64,000 nt of DNA from Cacajao melanocephalus (Eukaryota; Chordata; Mammalia; Primates; Pitheciidae): contig CAUYLG010052137.1 of NCBI GenBank assembly GCA_963573385.1, positions 1-64,000 on the forward strand, written 5' to 3'. Positions 13,200 to 27,694 of this stretch are shown here, one piece after another. The position numbers and the translations under genes were made by a program. How positions within the stretch are numbered: the stretch's first letter is position 1; each line of letters opens with the position of its first letter. Under the pieces are notes generated by a model. It was given only the letters and a program-made list of their open reading frames with translations. It had not been told where the DNA came from and did not search any database.

Positions 13200-13390
13200 C
13201 AGTAGATTCCAAAGCTTAATCCCAGGACCAGTGGCATCATTATCACATGGGAACTTGTTAGAAATCCAATTCTAAGGCCCTATCCCAGCCCCACTGAATC
13301 AGGACCTCTGAGGGTAATTCAGGAATCTGTTTCACCCAGCTCTCTGGAAGATTCTAATGCATCCTGCAGGGTGAGACTTCCTGACCTAGA
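13200..13390 (+). mobile_element. MER5A-like non-autonomous hAT DNA transposon fossil
   Basis: The segment follows the MER5A pattern: GGACCAGTGGCATCA, then GGAACTTGTTAGAAAT, CCCAGCCCCACTGAATCAGG and a downstream TTCTAATGCA. Assigned from memory of the family; it has no coding capacity. Confidence 0.6.
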
Positions 13391-13456
13391 CACTATCACA
13401 AAAGAGTGTGAGCCATGGGCAGAAGGAAATACCTTCCAGGCCTGCCACAGAGAGGG

Positions 13457-13499
13457 GTGTGTGTGTGTGTGTGTGTGTGTTTGTGTGCACACACACATA
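13457..13499. repeat. (TG)n then (CA)n microsatellite
   Basis: A TG run changes to CA after TTGTGTGCAC. The two halves are complementary and could fold back. Confidence 0.9.
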
Positions 13500-13989
13500 T
13501 CTCAGAAAAAGTCTTCTCCAGTGATTTAACACTTGTGAAGCAATTTTGAAAGATTATTTCTAAATGTCACCCATTTCATTTGGCCAACATTGTCAAGTTT
13601 CCAATTAATGGAAAATCTATGGCATATGGATTCATTAAGACCCCGTTAACTTATCTATATTTAACCTATCCAACTCTAATAATCATATTATTTAATATTT
13701 TCTCTCCCCTTTAAAATCCCTTTATCCTTCCTAATCACCTATAACTTTAGAAAACAGAGTTCTTTATTTATTTGTACTTTAGGTTCTGGGGTACATGTGC
13801 AGATCATGCAGGATCGTTGCATAGGTACATACATGGCAAGGTGGTTTGCTCCCCCCATCACCTATATCTGGTATTTCTCCCCTCATTATCCCTTCCCACC
13901 TTCCCCAACCCATTGTCCCTCCCCTAGCCCCCAACCTACTGACTGCAGTGTGTGATGGTCCCCTCCCTGTGTGCACATGTTCTAATTGT

Positions 13990-17813
<3,824 letters not shown>

Positions 17814-17876
17814 TTTGATGCTACCTGGTTGTTTTGCCTATTAGTTGACACAGTTTCTTTATTGTGTCGATGCTCT

Positions 17877-18902
17877 TTACCATTTGGTACGTTTTTGGAG
17901 TGGCTGGTACTGGTTGTTCCTTTCTATGTTTAGTGCTTCTTTCAGGAGCTCTTGTAAAGCAGGCCTGGTGGTGATAAAATCTCTGAGCAACTGCTTGTTT
18001 GTAAAGAATTTTATTTCTCCTTCACTTATGAAGCTTAGTTTGGCTGGATATGAAATTCTAGGTTGAAAGTTCTTTTCTTTAATGATGTTGAATAGTGGTC
18101 CCCACTCTCTTCTGGCTTGTAGCGTTTCTGCTGAGTGATCCGCTGTAAGTCTGATGGGCTTCCCTTTTTGGGTAACCCAACCTTTCTCTCTGGCTGCCCT
18201 TAGCATTTTTTCCTTCATTTCAACCCTGGTGAATCTGACTATTATGTGCCTTGGGGTTGCTCTTCTTGAGGAATATCTTTGTGGTGGTCTCTGTATTTCC
18301 TGGACTTGAATATTGGCCTGCCTTGCTAGGTTTGGGAAGTTCTCCTGGATAATATCCTGAAGAGTGTTTTCCAGCTTGGATTCATTCTCTCCGTCACATT
18401 CAGGTACACCTATCAAACACAGATTAGGTCTTTTCACATAATCTCATATTTCTTGGAGGCTTTGTTCATTTCTTTTTACTCTTTCTTCTCTAATCTTGCC
18501 TTCCCATTTTATTTCATTGAGTTGATCTTCAATCTCTGATATCTTTTCTTCTGCTTGGTCGATTTAGCTATTGAAACTTGCGTATGCTTCGCAAAGTTCT
18601 CATGTTGTGTTTTTCAGCTCCATCAATTCATTTACATTCCTCTCTAAGCTGGTTATTCTAGTTAGCATTTCATCAAACCTTTTTTCAGGGTTCTTAGTTT
18701 CTCTGTATTGGGTTAGAACATATTCTTTTAGCTCAGAGAAGTTTGTTATTACCCATCTTCTGAAGCCTGTTTCTGTCAATTCATCTGACTCATTCTCAAT
18801 CCAGCCTTGTTCCTTGGCTGGTGAGGAGTTGTGATCCCTTGGAAGAGGAAAGGCATTCTGGTTTTGGATGTTTTCATCCTTTTTGCACTGATTTCTTCCC
18901 AT
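17877..18902 (-). pseudogene. L1 ORF1 (RNA-binding coat protein), single frame with three stops
   Basis: ORF1p normally forms a coiled-coil trimer that coats L1 RNA. The reading frame from ATG at 18902 (MGRNQCKK...) to the stop at 17877 is 342 codons including the stop, close to the usual 338 residues, with no frameshift. I traced three premature stops in frame: TGA at 18602-18600, TAA at 18566-18564 and TGA at 18446-18444. The last replaces the Trp codon usual in the EIWDYVKRP motif. Downstream, the RRM-like and C-terminal domains are still readable (VKRPNLCLIGVPE, PRHIIVRF). Point decay without indels suggests moderate age. Confidence 0.9.
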
Positions 18903-19551
18903 CTTTGTGTATTTATCTACCTGTGGTCTTTGTAGTTGTGATTTTCAGATGGGGTCTCTGAGTGGACGTCCTTTTTGTTGATGATGAAGTTATTTCTTTC
19001 TGTTTCTCAGTTTTCCTTCTAACAGGCCCCTCTGCTGTAGGACTGCTGGAGGTCCACTGCAGACCCTGCATGCCTGGGGATCACCTGCAGCAGCTGCAGA
19101 ACAGTAAGGGTTGTTGCTGGTTTCTTCTCCTGCTATCTTTGTCCCAGAAGGATACCTGCCAGATGTCAGCCTGAGCTCTCCTTTATGAGGTGTCTCTTTG
19201 GCTATACAGGGCATTAGGGAGCTGCTTGAGGAGACAGTCTGTCCTTTATAGGAGCTTAAGTGCTGATCTGTGAGCTCCGTTGTTCCGTTCAGAGCTGCTG
19301 GGCAGGTGTGTTTAAGTCTGCTGCAGCAGAACTCATGACTGCCTTTTTTCCCCAGGTGCTCTGTTCCAGGAAGGTGGGGCTTTATTTATAAGTTCCTGTC
19401 ATGCTGCTTCCTTTTTTCAGAGATGCCCTGCCCAGCGAGGAGGTAGCCTAGTCACAGTCTGCCAGCTGAGGCATTGCTGAGCTGCTGTGGACTTTGCCCA
19501 GCTGCTGTGTGAACTTCCTTGCAGTTTTGTTTATAGGGGTATAGTTAGAAC

Positions 19552-19712
19552 TGCCTCAGTAATGATGGTCTGCCTCAGTAATGGTGGTCTGCCTCAGTAA
19601 TGGTGGAGTGTCTTTGTAATGGCGGACTGCCTTGGTAATGGCGGACTGCCTCGGTAATGGCGGACTGCCTCGGTAGTGGTGGACTGCCTCAGTAATGGTG
19701 GACGCCCTTCCC
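19552..19712. repeat. 19-bp minisatellite inside the L1 5'UTR
   Basis: About eight tandem copies of a 19-bp unit, best seen as CTGCCTCGGTAATGGCGGA on the plus strand. Central copies are almost identical; flanking copies carry T/C, A/G and TGG/CGG changes. The repeat gives a repetitive open frame on the minus strand which I do not regard as a gene. Confidence 0.9.
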
Positions 19713-20078
19713 CTCACAGAGCTGGACCATCTCGGGACCATCTCTGCTTGCTCTGAAACTCTCAATCCAGAGCATTTCAGATTGCTGGTCTTTGTGGGGG
19801 TGGGACCAGTGAAGCCAGTTCACTTGGCTCCCTGTTTCAGCCCCCTTTTTTTCAGTTGAACGGGCGACTCTGTCTCCCAGGCATTCCAGTCACCAGTTGA
19901 AATGGTGCCCAGATTTGTGTGAGACCTGCTGCACCAGCTGGGCCGTGCTAGAGACTCGTGGTGCTTTTCCACTCAGGAATCTCCTGGTCTGTGGGCAGGA
20001 AAAATTCGTTTGGAAATGCAGTGATCACTCACCCTCTGCATTTTCGCTGGGAACTGCAATCCAGAGCGGTTCCTATTT

Positions 20079-20089
20079 GGCCATCTTGG
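20079..20089 (-). promoter_or_regulatory. YY1-type site at L1 5' end
   Basis: The minus strand reads CCAAGATGGCC within about 20 bp of the L1 5' end, the usual place and orientation for the YY1 motif that positions L1 transcription. Confidence 0.55.
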
Positions 20090-20100
20090 ATCCTCCCTCC

Positions 20101-20546
20101 TGGCTGCATTTTTAAAAGTCTGGTTCTGCTTAAAGAATTACTTCAGTAACAAAGAGGTTCTCATATAATTTGCCTGGTTATATTTGCAGAGTACTCCATA
20201 AAGATAATCTTTGGAAAAAATTTTAAAACGACCAAAGTTTTGTACAATCTATGGCTTTTACTTTTTATTACCAATATACAAAGTACATTAAAAATATCCA
20301 TTTTTACTCTATCCTCTCTGTCTTCCTATTTCCATGTGCTTTAAGTAGGAAAGAAAAGGCAAGGCAACAAAATAAATTCCATCCACTATACTGAAGGCTG
20401 ACATTTCAATGTCTCATTTGTAAAGAGTCAGTAGTAAAAGTCATTATCAAAAGAAGGAAAATAACTGTTACTTAAGTACCTCCTTAGTTCATAAATGTTC
20501 GCCCACAAAGAAGTAAATGTAAGGTACATATGACTACAGAAATGAG
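20101..20546 (-). other. APLF: APLF 3'UTR and downstream flank
   Basis: Directly after the APLF stop codon (20549-20547) this AT-rich tract has no coding or repeat signature. It contains the likely polyadenylation signal at 20269-20264. The 3'UTR would then be about 300 nt, ending near 20240, with the rest as a short spacer before the L1 5' end at 20100. Confidence 0.5.
20264..20269 (-). terminator. APLF: Candidate APLF polyadenylation signal AATAAA
   Basis: TTTATT on the plus strand gives AATAAA on the minus strand, 278 bp past the stop codon. It is the nearest canonical signal before the L1. Cleavage would fall near 20240-20255. The site is inferred from the hexamer alone. Confidence 0.5.
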
Positions 20547-20752
20547 TTACTTTTTTCTTTTCATAAACTTTTTTGCTTCTTTCAAAAGCTCTTCCACGTC
20601 TTCCTCCTCTTCATCTTCTTTTCCTGGTTCCCAGTCAGAATCTTCATCTGTTGGCTCATAGTCTTCTTCCTCATCATCTAGAAAGCTTTCATTCAGGTCA
20701 TACTCATTGGGTTGCTCAACATTATCATTATCTTCATCTAAAACATTTCTCA
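20547..20752 (-). CDS. APLF: APLF last coding exon: acidic histone-chaperone tail
   Basis: This encodes the last 67 residues plus the TAA stop. It is dominated by Asp and Glu, with paired aromatic anchors: Tyr in NEYDLN and Phe in ESFLDDEE, then Tyr in EDYEPTD and Trp in DSDWEPG. In human APLF the matching aromatics (about Y462/F468 and Y476/W485) grip H2A-H2B, so the histone-binding design is intact. It ends in a basic cluster, KKFMKRKK. The acceptor TTTTCAG precedes 20752; the first two bases complete a Val codon begun by the 47-nt exon. From memory, human has K for E in EEEED and R for K in AKKFM; both changes are conservative or keep the charge pattern. Confidence 0.95.
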
Positions 20753-21493
20753 CTGAAAAACAGAAGATTGGTACACAGCACAGCAATCACCACTCAACCT
20801 GGGATGATAGACATCTAACTATAAAATGTTTTCCTGCATCCAGAGAATTAATTTTACCAATATATAGCTTACCACTACAAATTTCTGAAAAGGGCACTAA
20901 AATGATGCCTTGTTATTTATTATTCTAACTTTACCTACCATGAGGCTCCTGAAACTAAAATGGCCCGTGAGATTAATAACAATGGTTCCTTAACACCATA
21001 ATCATATTCACAACATCCCATCTTCCCATGTGGCCCCTTATTGGAAGAGGAAACAGCCTTAGGATGATAATGACCCCTCTAAAGACAGAATGAGGAAAAA
21101 AAAATTGGGTCCTTGAGGACACTATTGACATTATTAATGAGCCGAAGCAATACAGCTTATCTAAATCCAGCCCTAGCTCTGGACATTTTAGTTATAGAAG
21201 CCAATTATCATTTAGGCCAGTTTGAGATTTTGTTTTCAGGTACTTGCAAACAAAAGAATCCTAAGAGATACAAGGTCAAATATATATTGTGGACAATGGG
21301 GAAAGCATTTACTATACAAAAGGTTCACAGTTGCATTTTTTAATATAAGAAAAATTATTAAAATCAGCAATTCAACAAATTCACAGCAGAGATTTTTTAA
21401 AAAATATTCATAATAACTGGAAACTGTATCTAGGTTTAATGGGAGAATCATTTAAAGTTTTCATTTTGAGTTTCCTGAAGTAAAATTACTTAC
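20753..21493 (-). other. APLF: APLF last intron
   Basis: A 741-bp GT-AG intron without a recognised repeat. The donor GTAAGT at 21493-21488 is a strong consensus and the acceptor has a T-rich tract. Open frames on either strand here are chance. Confidence 0.85.
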
Positions 21494-21540
21494 CTGGAAG
21501 CATACTATGTCTATACTCTATCTTGTGCTGGGGATTCTTC
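21494..21540 (-). CDS. APLF: APLF 47-nt exon: second half of PBZ finger 2
   Basis: A very short exon encoding KNPQHKIEYRHSMLP. It supplies the two zinc-binding His residues of the second PBZ finger (C-x5-C-x6-H-x5-H), whose Cys pair is on the upstream exon. PBZ fingers bind poly(ADP-ribose) at DNA breaks. Sites: acceptor TTTCAG before 21540 and donor GTAAGT after 21494. One leading base completes Arg and one trailing base begins Val, so both phases fit the neighbours. It is too small for simple ORF searches. Skipping it would lose the second finger and shift the frame (47 is not a multiple of 3). Confidence 0.95.
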
Positions 21541-21679
21541 CTGAAAGAAGAATGCAAAAATAAGAGCTAGTCTGATGACTGTTTACACTAAACTACAAAA
21601 CTGACTAACTTACAAATAAACTTAGGACCCAATAGGCCTCTTATGAAAAAGCACTTGTTGTTTAATTACAATATTTCCT

Positions 21680-21785
21680 TTCTGCCTACGCCATGCCAGG
21701 CACATTTGTAGATGCAAAGATAGATTGATGAACAAGACAAAGTTCTTACCTGAAGAACTTACACTCTAGAAAGATGGAAAAGACA
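21680..21785 (-). mobile_element. L2 3'-end fragment
   Basis: The text CATGCCAGGCACATTTGTAG, then a block like GAACAAGACAAAGTTCTTACC and ACTTACACTCTAGAAAG, follows the reversed L2 3' consensus (TGCCAGGCACTG ... AACAAGACAAAGTCCCTGCC). An intronic fossil. Confidence 0.6.
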
Positions 21786-22314
21786 AAATATGTATTTCCA
21801 AAATACATACTTTTAAACTGTGATGTATCACACATATAAAAATATAAAATAGAATCCAAAACTCATGACACAAATATCAAATATGTATATAAGTATGTGT
21901 GTACAGTATTTAAAAATTCTAAGACTCTTCTTGAATCTAAAGAAAACAGTATTCTCTCAAAACAACACTAATCATTTGTTATGAAAAACAAAATTTTGTT
22001 GAGAAATTCAGATAACATATTCTGAAGTCAAATAGGAATTAGTGTTTGAAGATCTATTTTTAATTATATGTACTTATGATACCTTCTATTATTTTGTTAG
22101 TTAAACAAATGTTTGGGCACCCTATATGTACAAGACATTCTCCAAATGTCCCAGCAGTAAAATCTAAATCAACAGGTTCATCATGACCAAACTGGCTAAT
22201 ACCCCTCCCTCAGGGAACTGACAAAGCAGGGCTGGGGTACACTAACAATAGGTATGTGCTGAGGTGACAACTTTTGAATATGCCTGTGTCAGAAGTGATT
22301 ATTTTTATGTAACA

Positions 22315-22450
22315 AATGTCCATTTGTTCATTCAGCAAGTATTGGCTGAATATTTCACTATATTCTGGCTCTCAACATGCACTGAGGATAAAATATTTAA
22401 CAAGATACACATTCTTGCCCCTAAAGAGACACAGTCTGGGGGCAGGAGCA
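22315..22450 (-). mobile_element. L2 3'-end fragment
   Basis: TTTGTTCATTCAGCAAGTAT, then GCACTGAGGATAAAATATTT and ACACATTCTTGCCCCTAAAG, matches the order of the reversed L2 3' end. Diverged and intronic. Confidence 0.55.
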
Positions 22451-23269
22451 AGACACACATTAAAGAAGCATTTTCTTCATTAAAAAATATCTTCTGTGAA
22501 GATAGGAAATACTCATTATAATATATCTTTTAGGACACAGGAACTAAGTCAAGCCTTAAATCTTCTCTTTCTCAGGCTAAATAACATTTATTCTTCTTTT
22601 TTTTTTCCTTTTTAATAATAGGCATTTTTTTAAAGAATTATATAACTTAGGTAAAACATCACTTTAATTTTTTCTATAAGTCCTCCCATTCAACTTTATA
22701 ATTCCACATCTACTGCAACAGAGAAAAATGGCCAGTCTTGGGAAGTGGACCTCTAGCCCCAAACCTAGTCTTGTGAGTTATAGAATGTAAATATGTACTA
22801 GGAATAATCTCAGAGTAGCTACTCCACTTCCTCCAGGTGACAGATGAGCAATGTGAGCCTAAGGAGATGAAGTTCATGCCCAGGGTTTGTGCTTTCCAAC
22901 TTGGGTAATGATCATATTAAGACAGAGGTCCAGGCAAAATTATGAACTAAATTCTTAAAGTATCTCTGCAATAATCAGGGGATTAAATGTTTCACTTATA
23001 AATTCCTTTATGAGTCTATTGTAAAAAAAGTATCCAGCTGCTCTTTTTCATCATTTAAAAAAGTATACACTGTGTTTAAAATATTTTATAGGAAAAATTA
23101 TACTTTGAAAATATTGTATTTTTTCCTCTGTGCCTTTGACACTATTGTGATATTAGAAACAAAGGAAAATAAATAATTTCTAATCACATAGAACCATCTA
23201 CTTGAAAAATATTTTTCTTGTTTCCAGCATTGCCTACTATCTTATACTTGCTCCAAATATTGACTTCCT

Positions 23270-23327
23270 TTATCTATCTATCTGTCTATCTATCTATCTA
23301 TCCATCCATCCATCCATCCATCCATCT
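23270..23327. repeat. (TCTA)n-(TCCA)n compound microsatellite
   Basis: TCTA repeats with one TCTG unit pass into a pure TCCA run. It directly adjoins an Alu monomer on its right, so it probably grew from that element's T-rich tail side. Confidence 0.9.
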
Positions 23328-23477
23328 TAGAGACGGGTCTCACTATGTTACTCAGGCTAGAGTGCAGGGCACAATTATAGCTCACTGCAGCCTCAAACTG
23401 TTGAGCTCAAGTGATCCTCCCACCTCAGCCTCTTGAGTACAGCTAGAACTGCAGGTATGAGTCACTGAACCCATCCT
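23328..23477 (-). mobile_element. Alu left-arm monomer (FLAM/AluJ-like)
   Basis: Reads as reversed Alu left arm: GAGACGGGTCTCACTATGTT, CAGGCTAGAGTGCAG, CTCACTGCAGCCTC, CCCACCTCAGCCTC. About 150 bp with no second arm and many changes, so it is an old copy. Confidence 0.75.
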
Positions 23478-23699
23478 AATTTCCTGTTATCTCCAACATA
23501 ATTTGTTGGGCAATAGGAAGTAATTATAAATATATAAATTTAAATTACTTGATAAAACCAAGAAAAATAGTGTTACTGCTTTTAAAAGCTATGGTATTCA
23601 TGAAATCTATTTTCCAAGATAGGTTTTAACTAGTGTTACTTTCAAGAGTTTCAACTGGAGTCTGTAATGCTATCCAACAGAATTTTTTATAATGAGGGA

Positions 23700-23870
23700 A
23701 ATTTGCTCTGTGTTGTCTAATATAGAGCTAACTGTATGTGACTGCTGAGCTTTTGAAATATGAGTAATAAAGCTGAGGAAATGAACTCTAAATTTTATTT
23801 ACTTAATTCAGATTTAAATGTAAACAGCCACATGTGGCTAGTTGCTATCATACTGGACAACAGTTTTATT
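23700..23870. mobile_element. Ancient palindromic DNA-transposon-like repeat
   Basis: Imperfect inverted ends TGTTGTCTAATATAG and ATACTGGACAACAG flank an AT-rich centre with the block CAGCCACATGTGGCTAGT, itself a palindrome. The pattern matches a common old mammalian repeat; I am not sure of the family name. Confidence 0.45.
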
Positions 23871-24029
23871 TCAAAAATCAAAAAAAGGGAGATCCTCTCT
23901 CCCCAGCCAAGATTAATTACAATTAATCCTCTCAAAACCAACAAACAAACATCCTCTTTCTTATGAAGTAACCCACAAACAAGGTAAACATTTTATAGGT
24001 AGAAATGGCATTACTGAAAATATGAGGTC

Positions 24030-24235
24030 AGTGACTACAGTCAGAAAGACATGAGAATCCTAACTCAGCCACCTCCCTGTATGTTGCCTAAGCTTCAGTT
24101 TTCCCATTTGTAAAAGGGCAATAACAACAGAACCCATGCTCACATGAAGCTGTTTTGAGGATTCATGAGATAATGTACAGTAAGTCTTTAATCTAAGGGC
24201 TTGGGAGGTGGTAAATAAATAATGTTAGCCTTTGA
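24030..24235 (+). mobile_element. MIR SINE fossil
   Basis: Order of motifs as in MIR: a CTAACTCAGCCACC block, GCTTCAGTTTTCCCATTTGT, AAAAGGGCAATAACAACAG, TGTTTTGAGGATTCATGAGA, then a decayed 3' end. Confidence 0.75.
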
Positions 24236-24239
24236 TCCA

Positions 24240-24320
24240 TTCATTATTAGTTCAAGAAACAGTCACAGAATACTTATTACATGTCAGGCCTTGTGTCAGG
24301 TGTGACACTCATCCCTAATC
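24240..24320 (-). mobile_element. L2-like 3' fragment, weak
   Basis: CAGAATACTTATTACATGTC followed by AGGCCTTGTGTCAGG resembles the reversed L2 tail. Short and diverged. Confidence 0.4.
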
Positions 24321-24741
24321 TCTCTTCTTTTCCTACAATGTAAGCATTAAACACAGTGCAAAAGTGTAACTACACAGTTAATTAAGGTCCTAATTCAACA
24401 GCTTTGAAAAGTGGAAAAAAGATTCTATACAAGATTGTGTGTTTAGCATGATTAACCCAAATCTGACCTTTTGATGAAAAAGAAATTCAAACCTAAAAAA
24501 CAAAAACAAAAACAAAAACTGGACAGTTTAGCTGTGATGAAGACAGTTGCTAACGAACAAAGCTATGGTGATGATTTGTGGGAGGATCTTTCCTACTGAC
24601 AATGCTAGTGCAGGTCACTGACTTAAGTTCAGTCTTTATTAAAGTATAATTAATGCTGGGCATCAGGAACCGAGAAAGATAAAAATGGGAAACATTAATA
24701 ACAAAGATATTCTTCATCTTTGCTTTGGAAAAAAAGTTACT

Positions 24742-25038
24742 GGCTGGGCATGGTGGCTTGTGCCTGTAATCCCAGCACTTTGGGAGGCCAAGGTGAGTGG
24801 ATTATTTGAGGTCAGGAGTTCAAGACCAGCCTAACCAACATGTTGAAACCCCATCTCTACTAAAAATACAAAAAAGTTAGCCAGGCATGGTGGCGTATGC
24901 CTGTAATCCCAGCTACTCAGGAGGCTGAGGCAGGAGAATCACTTCAACCCAGGAGGAGGAGGTTGCAGTGAGCCGAGATCACGCCATTGCACTTCAGCCT
25001 GGGTGACAGAGCTCCAACTCAAAAGAAAAAAAAAAAAA
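24742..25038 (+). mobile_element. Alu (AluS-like), full length
   Basis: Both arms are present: GGCTGGGCATGGTGGCTTG at the start, the middle A-rich linker, GCCAGGCATGGTGGCGTATG for the right arm and an A-rich tail. Flanks show a short duplication (AAAAGTTACT before, AAAGGTTACT after). Inserted on the strand opposite to APLF within the 15.7-kb intron. Confidence 0.9.
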
Positions 25039-26809
25039 GGTTACTAGTCATTTGAGATTCTTTTCAGTAACATTTTATTTTGAAAAAATTTCACACTTAC
25101 TTTAAAAAGCTGGTAATACTAGTACATTGAAATTCCATATAACTTCATCAAGATTTTTCAAGTGTTAACATTCTACATGGGTATCTTATTGTTATCTATC
25201 TATAATCATTTCAGATTAAGGCTTTTTCTCCTTCTTTTAATATATGTTTGCTTCAGGTACCAAGCAGTCCTCTTTTCCTGCTTTGCCCTTAAGAGTTAAG
25301 TAGGATTATTGAAAAGTTAAATACGGACTTAATTGTTTGCTACTAGAGCCTCCTTCAATGCTGTTTTAGAAATGCTCAATAATTAAATGTCAGGCTTTTT
25401 AAAAAAAAAAAGTACAATAATGAAACTTAGGGAGTTAGAGACTCAAGTATGGTTTAAGAACCAAATACTGATTGAAAGACTGCTGACATCAGTTGTCAGG
25501 CTAGAAAGATTAAAAAGGAGAGTAACTTTTTAAAAAGAGAAAGTAAAGACAGGGTATTGCAAAGTGGGGGAGTGGGGTTCAACCTTAAAGTTTCAGAAAG
25601 TAGTTCCTCATTCTCTGTTATCTTGGAACACATTCACAGTTGCACTCACATGCACCATCTACATCCTCCAACCTCCTACTTAGGAAACAGCAAGCCATTT
25701 CAGAATAAATGAACAAACAACTATGAAAGAAGTGTCACATTTAATTATTCCAAAAAGGAAGAGCAGAAAATGTAATGTGAAATTTTATGTGTAAAAATGG
25801 GAAAAAAATTTCAGGCCCATGTACAGGTTTTCAACTGCCTTAGAAGGGAAAACTGTTTCTTTGAGGATCTTCCATTCTTTCCTAGAAATTGCTCTTTTCA
25901 TAAAGACAGGTAAAAGACTGTAATGCAGAACAGAAGAAACTAGCTGAGTTGGTGTTTTTCAATTGGACACTGACCTTCCAACCTAAAGCAAAAGAATTAA
26001 TATCAATAAAATTTTGCTAGCTATTTCACTGAAAATGAAGGAAAAGAATATCTATGATAGGCCCAAAGTTTCCTGTTGGGGTATTTATTCTCTTTGATGA
26101 CAAACAGAACTCACAGAATAGATGGACTTGTTAACAAGAAAATGAGCCCAAACAGAAAAGATAGTTTATCACATGCAAAAGCACACACTCAAAAACAAAT
26201 TTTAGATATGTTTGGTTCACATAAAAATTTAAACGCTAAATTGAGTCTTCTGAATGCTAAATTCTTAAATTATCTTTTCCTTCAAGGTCCTTCATAATCT
26301 CAGTGTCATTCTTTATTAGCATCTCAATCTTTTGTTTCTACTCTTAAGGAGTACGTTGTGATTTTTCCCCATTAATAGGAATTTGTTCATAGCTTTTTTA
26401 GGAAGTATATTCTTCTAACTCTGTTCTACTACCTAAGTTCAAATCATATCTCTTTCACGAAAGTAACTTTGATAATGCTGGAAAACAGCTCCAGAATTTA
26501 TTGTCTATATTTACCACTTGGTACCTACCATGTCACTTCTTGTCCTGTCATCTAAGTTTTCAGCGCACAAACAAACATACACTTGCACGTGTATGCATTA
26601 TCTCGATCATCTGTCAAATGAGTGGCTGGAGAGCATGAGAGGTTTCTTAAACTTTTTAATATCTTTCATAGCACCTACAAAAGTGCCTCTCTCCAGCTGG
26701 TTTTCAATTACATTTTTCATAGATCAATCCATCTACTAGAATACAATCGACCTTTTTTCTTCAAGAATGTATTTTAAGTTAAGCTTACACATGAGTTTTC
26801 AAAATGAGT

Positions 26810-27125
26810 TTTGTATCATTGACCAAAACCGCTTCAACCCACGCCCTCTCCCAGCCATTAGTAACCACCATTCTACACTCTGCTTCTATGAGTGGGAAGT
26901 TCTTAGATTTCACATATAAGTGATATCATGTGGTATTTGCTTTTCTGTACCTGGCATATCTCATTTAACATAATGTTGTCTAGGTTCCTCTACCTTATCA
27001 CAAACAATATCATTTCCTTCCTTTTTAAGGCTGAATTGTATTCCATTGCGTATATATACCACATTTTCTTTATCCCTTTATCCACTGATGGACACTTACA
27101 TGGATTCCATCATTTGCAACACAAA
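26810..27125 (-). mobile_element. Ancient LINE-1 (L1M) 3' fragment
   Basis: Plus-strand text such as TAGTAACCACCATTCTACAC, TCATGTGGTATTTGCTTTTC and AAGGCTGAATTGTATTCCAT is the reversed L1 3' region. No coding remains. Confidence 0.7.
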
Positions 27126-27694
27126 GCAGAAGTTTAAAATTCTCATTGGTTAAAGTACAAAAAACAGTTTCTAATAGTTTCTGGACTAAAACTTTCTTGA
27201 GTTAATGCTAACACTTCTAATTTTTTATTTTTAGTAAACCCAAATCTATAGATTCTAATGATTTTCAAAAATCTACCCTTTGAAAAACAGTTTTTCTGTG
27301 GGATATATTCCAGAGAATGGCTATTCTCATTACGTCGAAGAGACTGTCAATGTGCTGAAATTGCTCTGCACTCACACCTATAAAGTTAATAATCAAAGTA
27401 CTCATTGAATCTTCTTAAACAAACCCAAGAATAAAATATGTCAGAATTTCCTGCCATTAACAATGCATATCACTTCCTCAGGAAAAAAAATGAAAATCTG
27501 ACACTCATATTAATCAGATTCTATTGTAATCAAGTTCTTGAGATACAGACTGCTCAGCACTGTAATATACTTAGCTCTAGTCAATCAATCACTCAGGTCA
27601 ACCAGAAACACTTAAGACATAAGATGCCACAGTGTCTTGGGCCTATTCTCATCTGGCAATTTAAACTTTGGATCACTAGCATTACGTTGTAGAA

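Larger units (their letters stand above)
18903..20100 (-). promoter_or_regulatory. L1 5'UTR with internal sense promoter and antisense-promoter region
   Basis: About 1.2 kb of GC-richer DNA between the L1 5' end and ORF1. In the L1 family it holds the internal RNA polymerase II promoter and, in the first 400-600 bases, an antisense promoter. Here the antisense direction is plus, which points into the APLF 3' end. A 19-bp minisatellite lies inside it. Promoter activity is known for younger L1s and is only inferred here. Confidence 0.65.

Noticed and set aside
19556..19765. Repetitive open frame on the minus strand (repeats of ITEAVHHYRG type)
   Set aside because: It is a direct translation of the 19-bp minisatellite in the L1 5'UTR and not a protein family.
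20573..20928. Plus-strand frames opposite the last APLF exon
   Set aside because: They are shadows of the acidic exon: GAN-type codons read antisense give Leu/Phe/Ser-rich peptides with no support.
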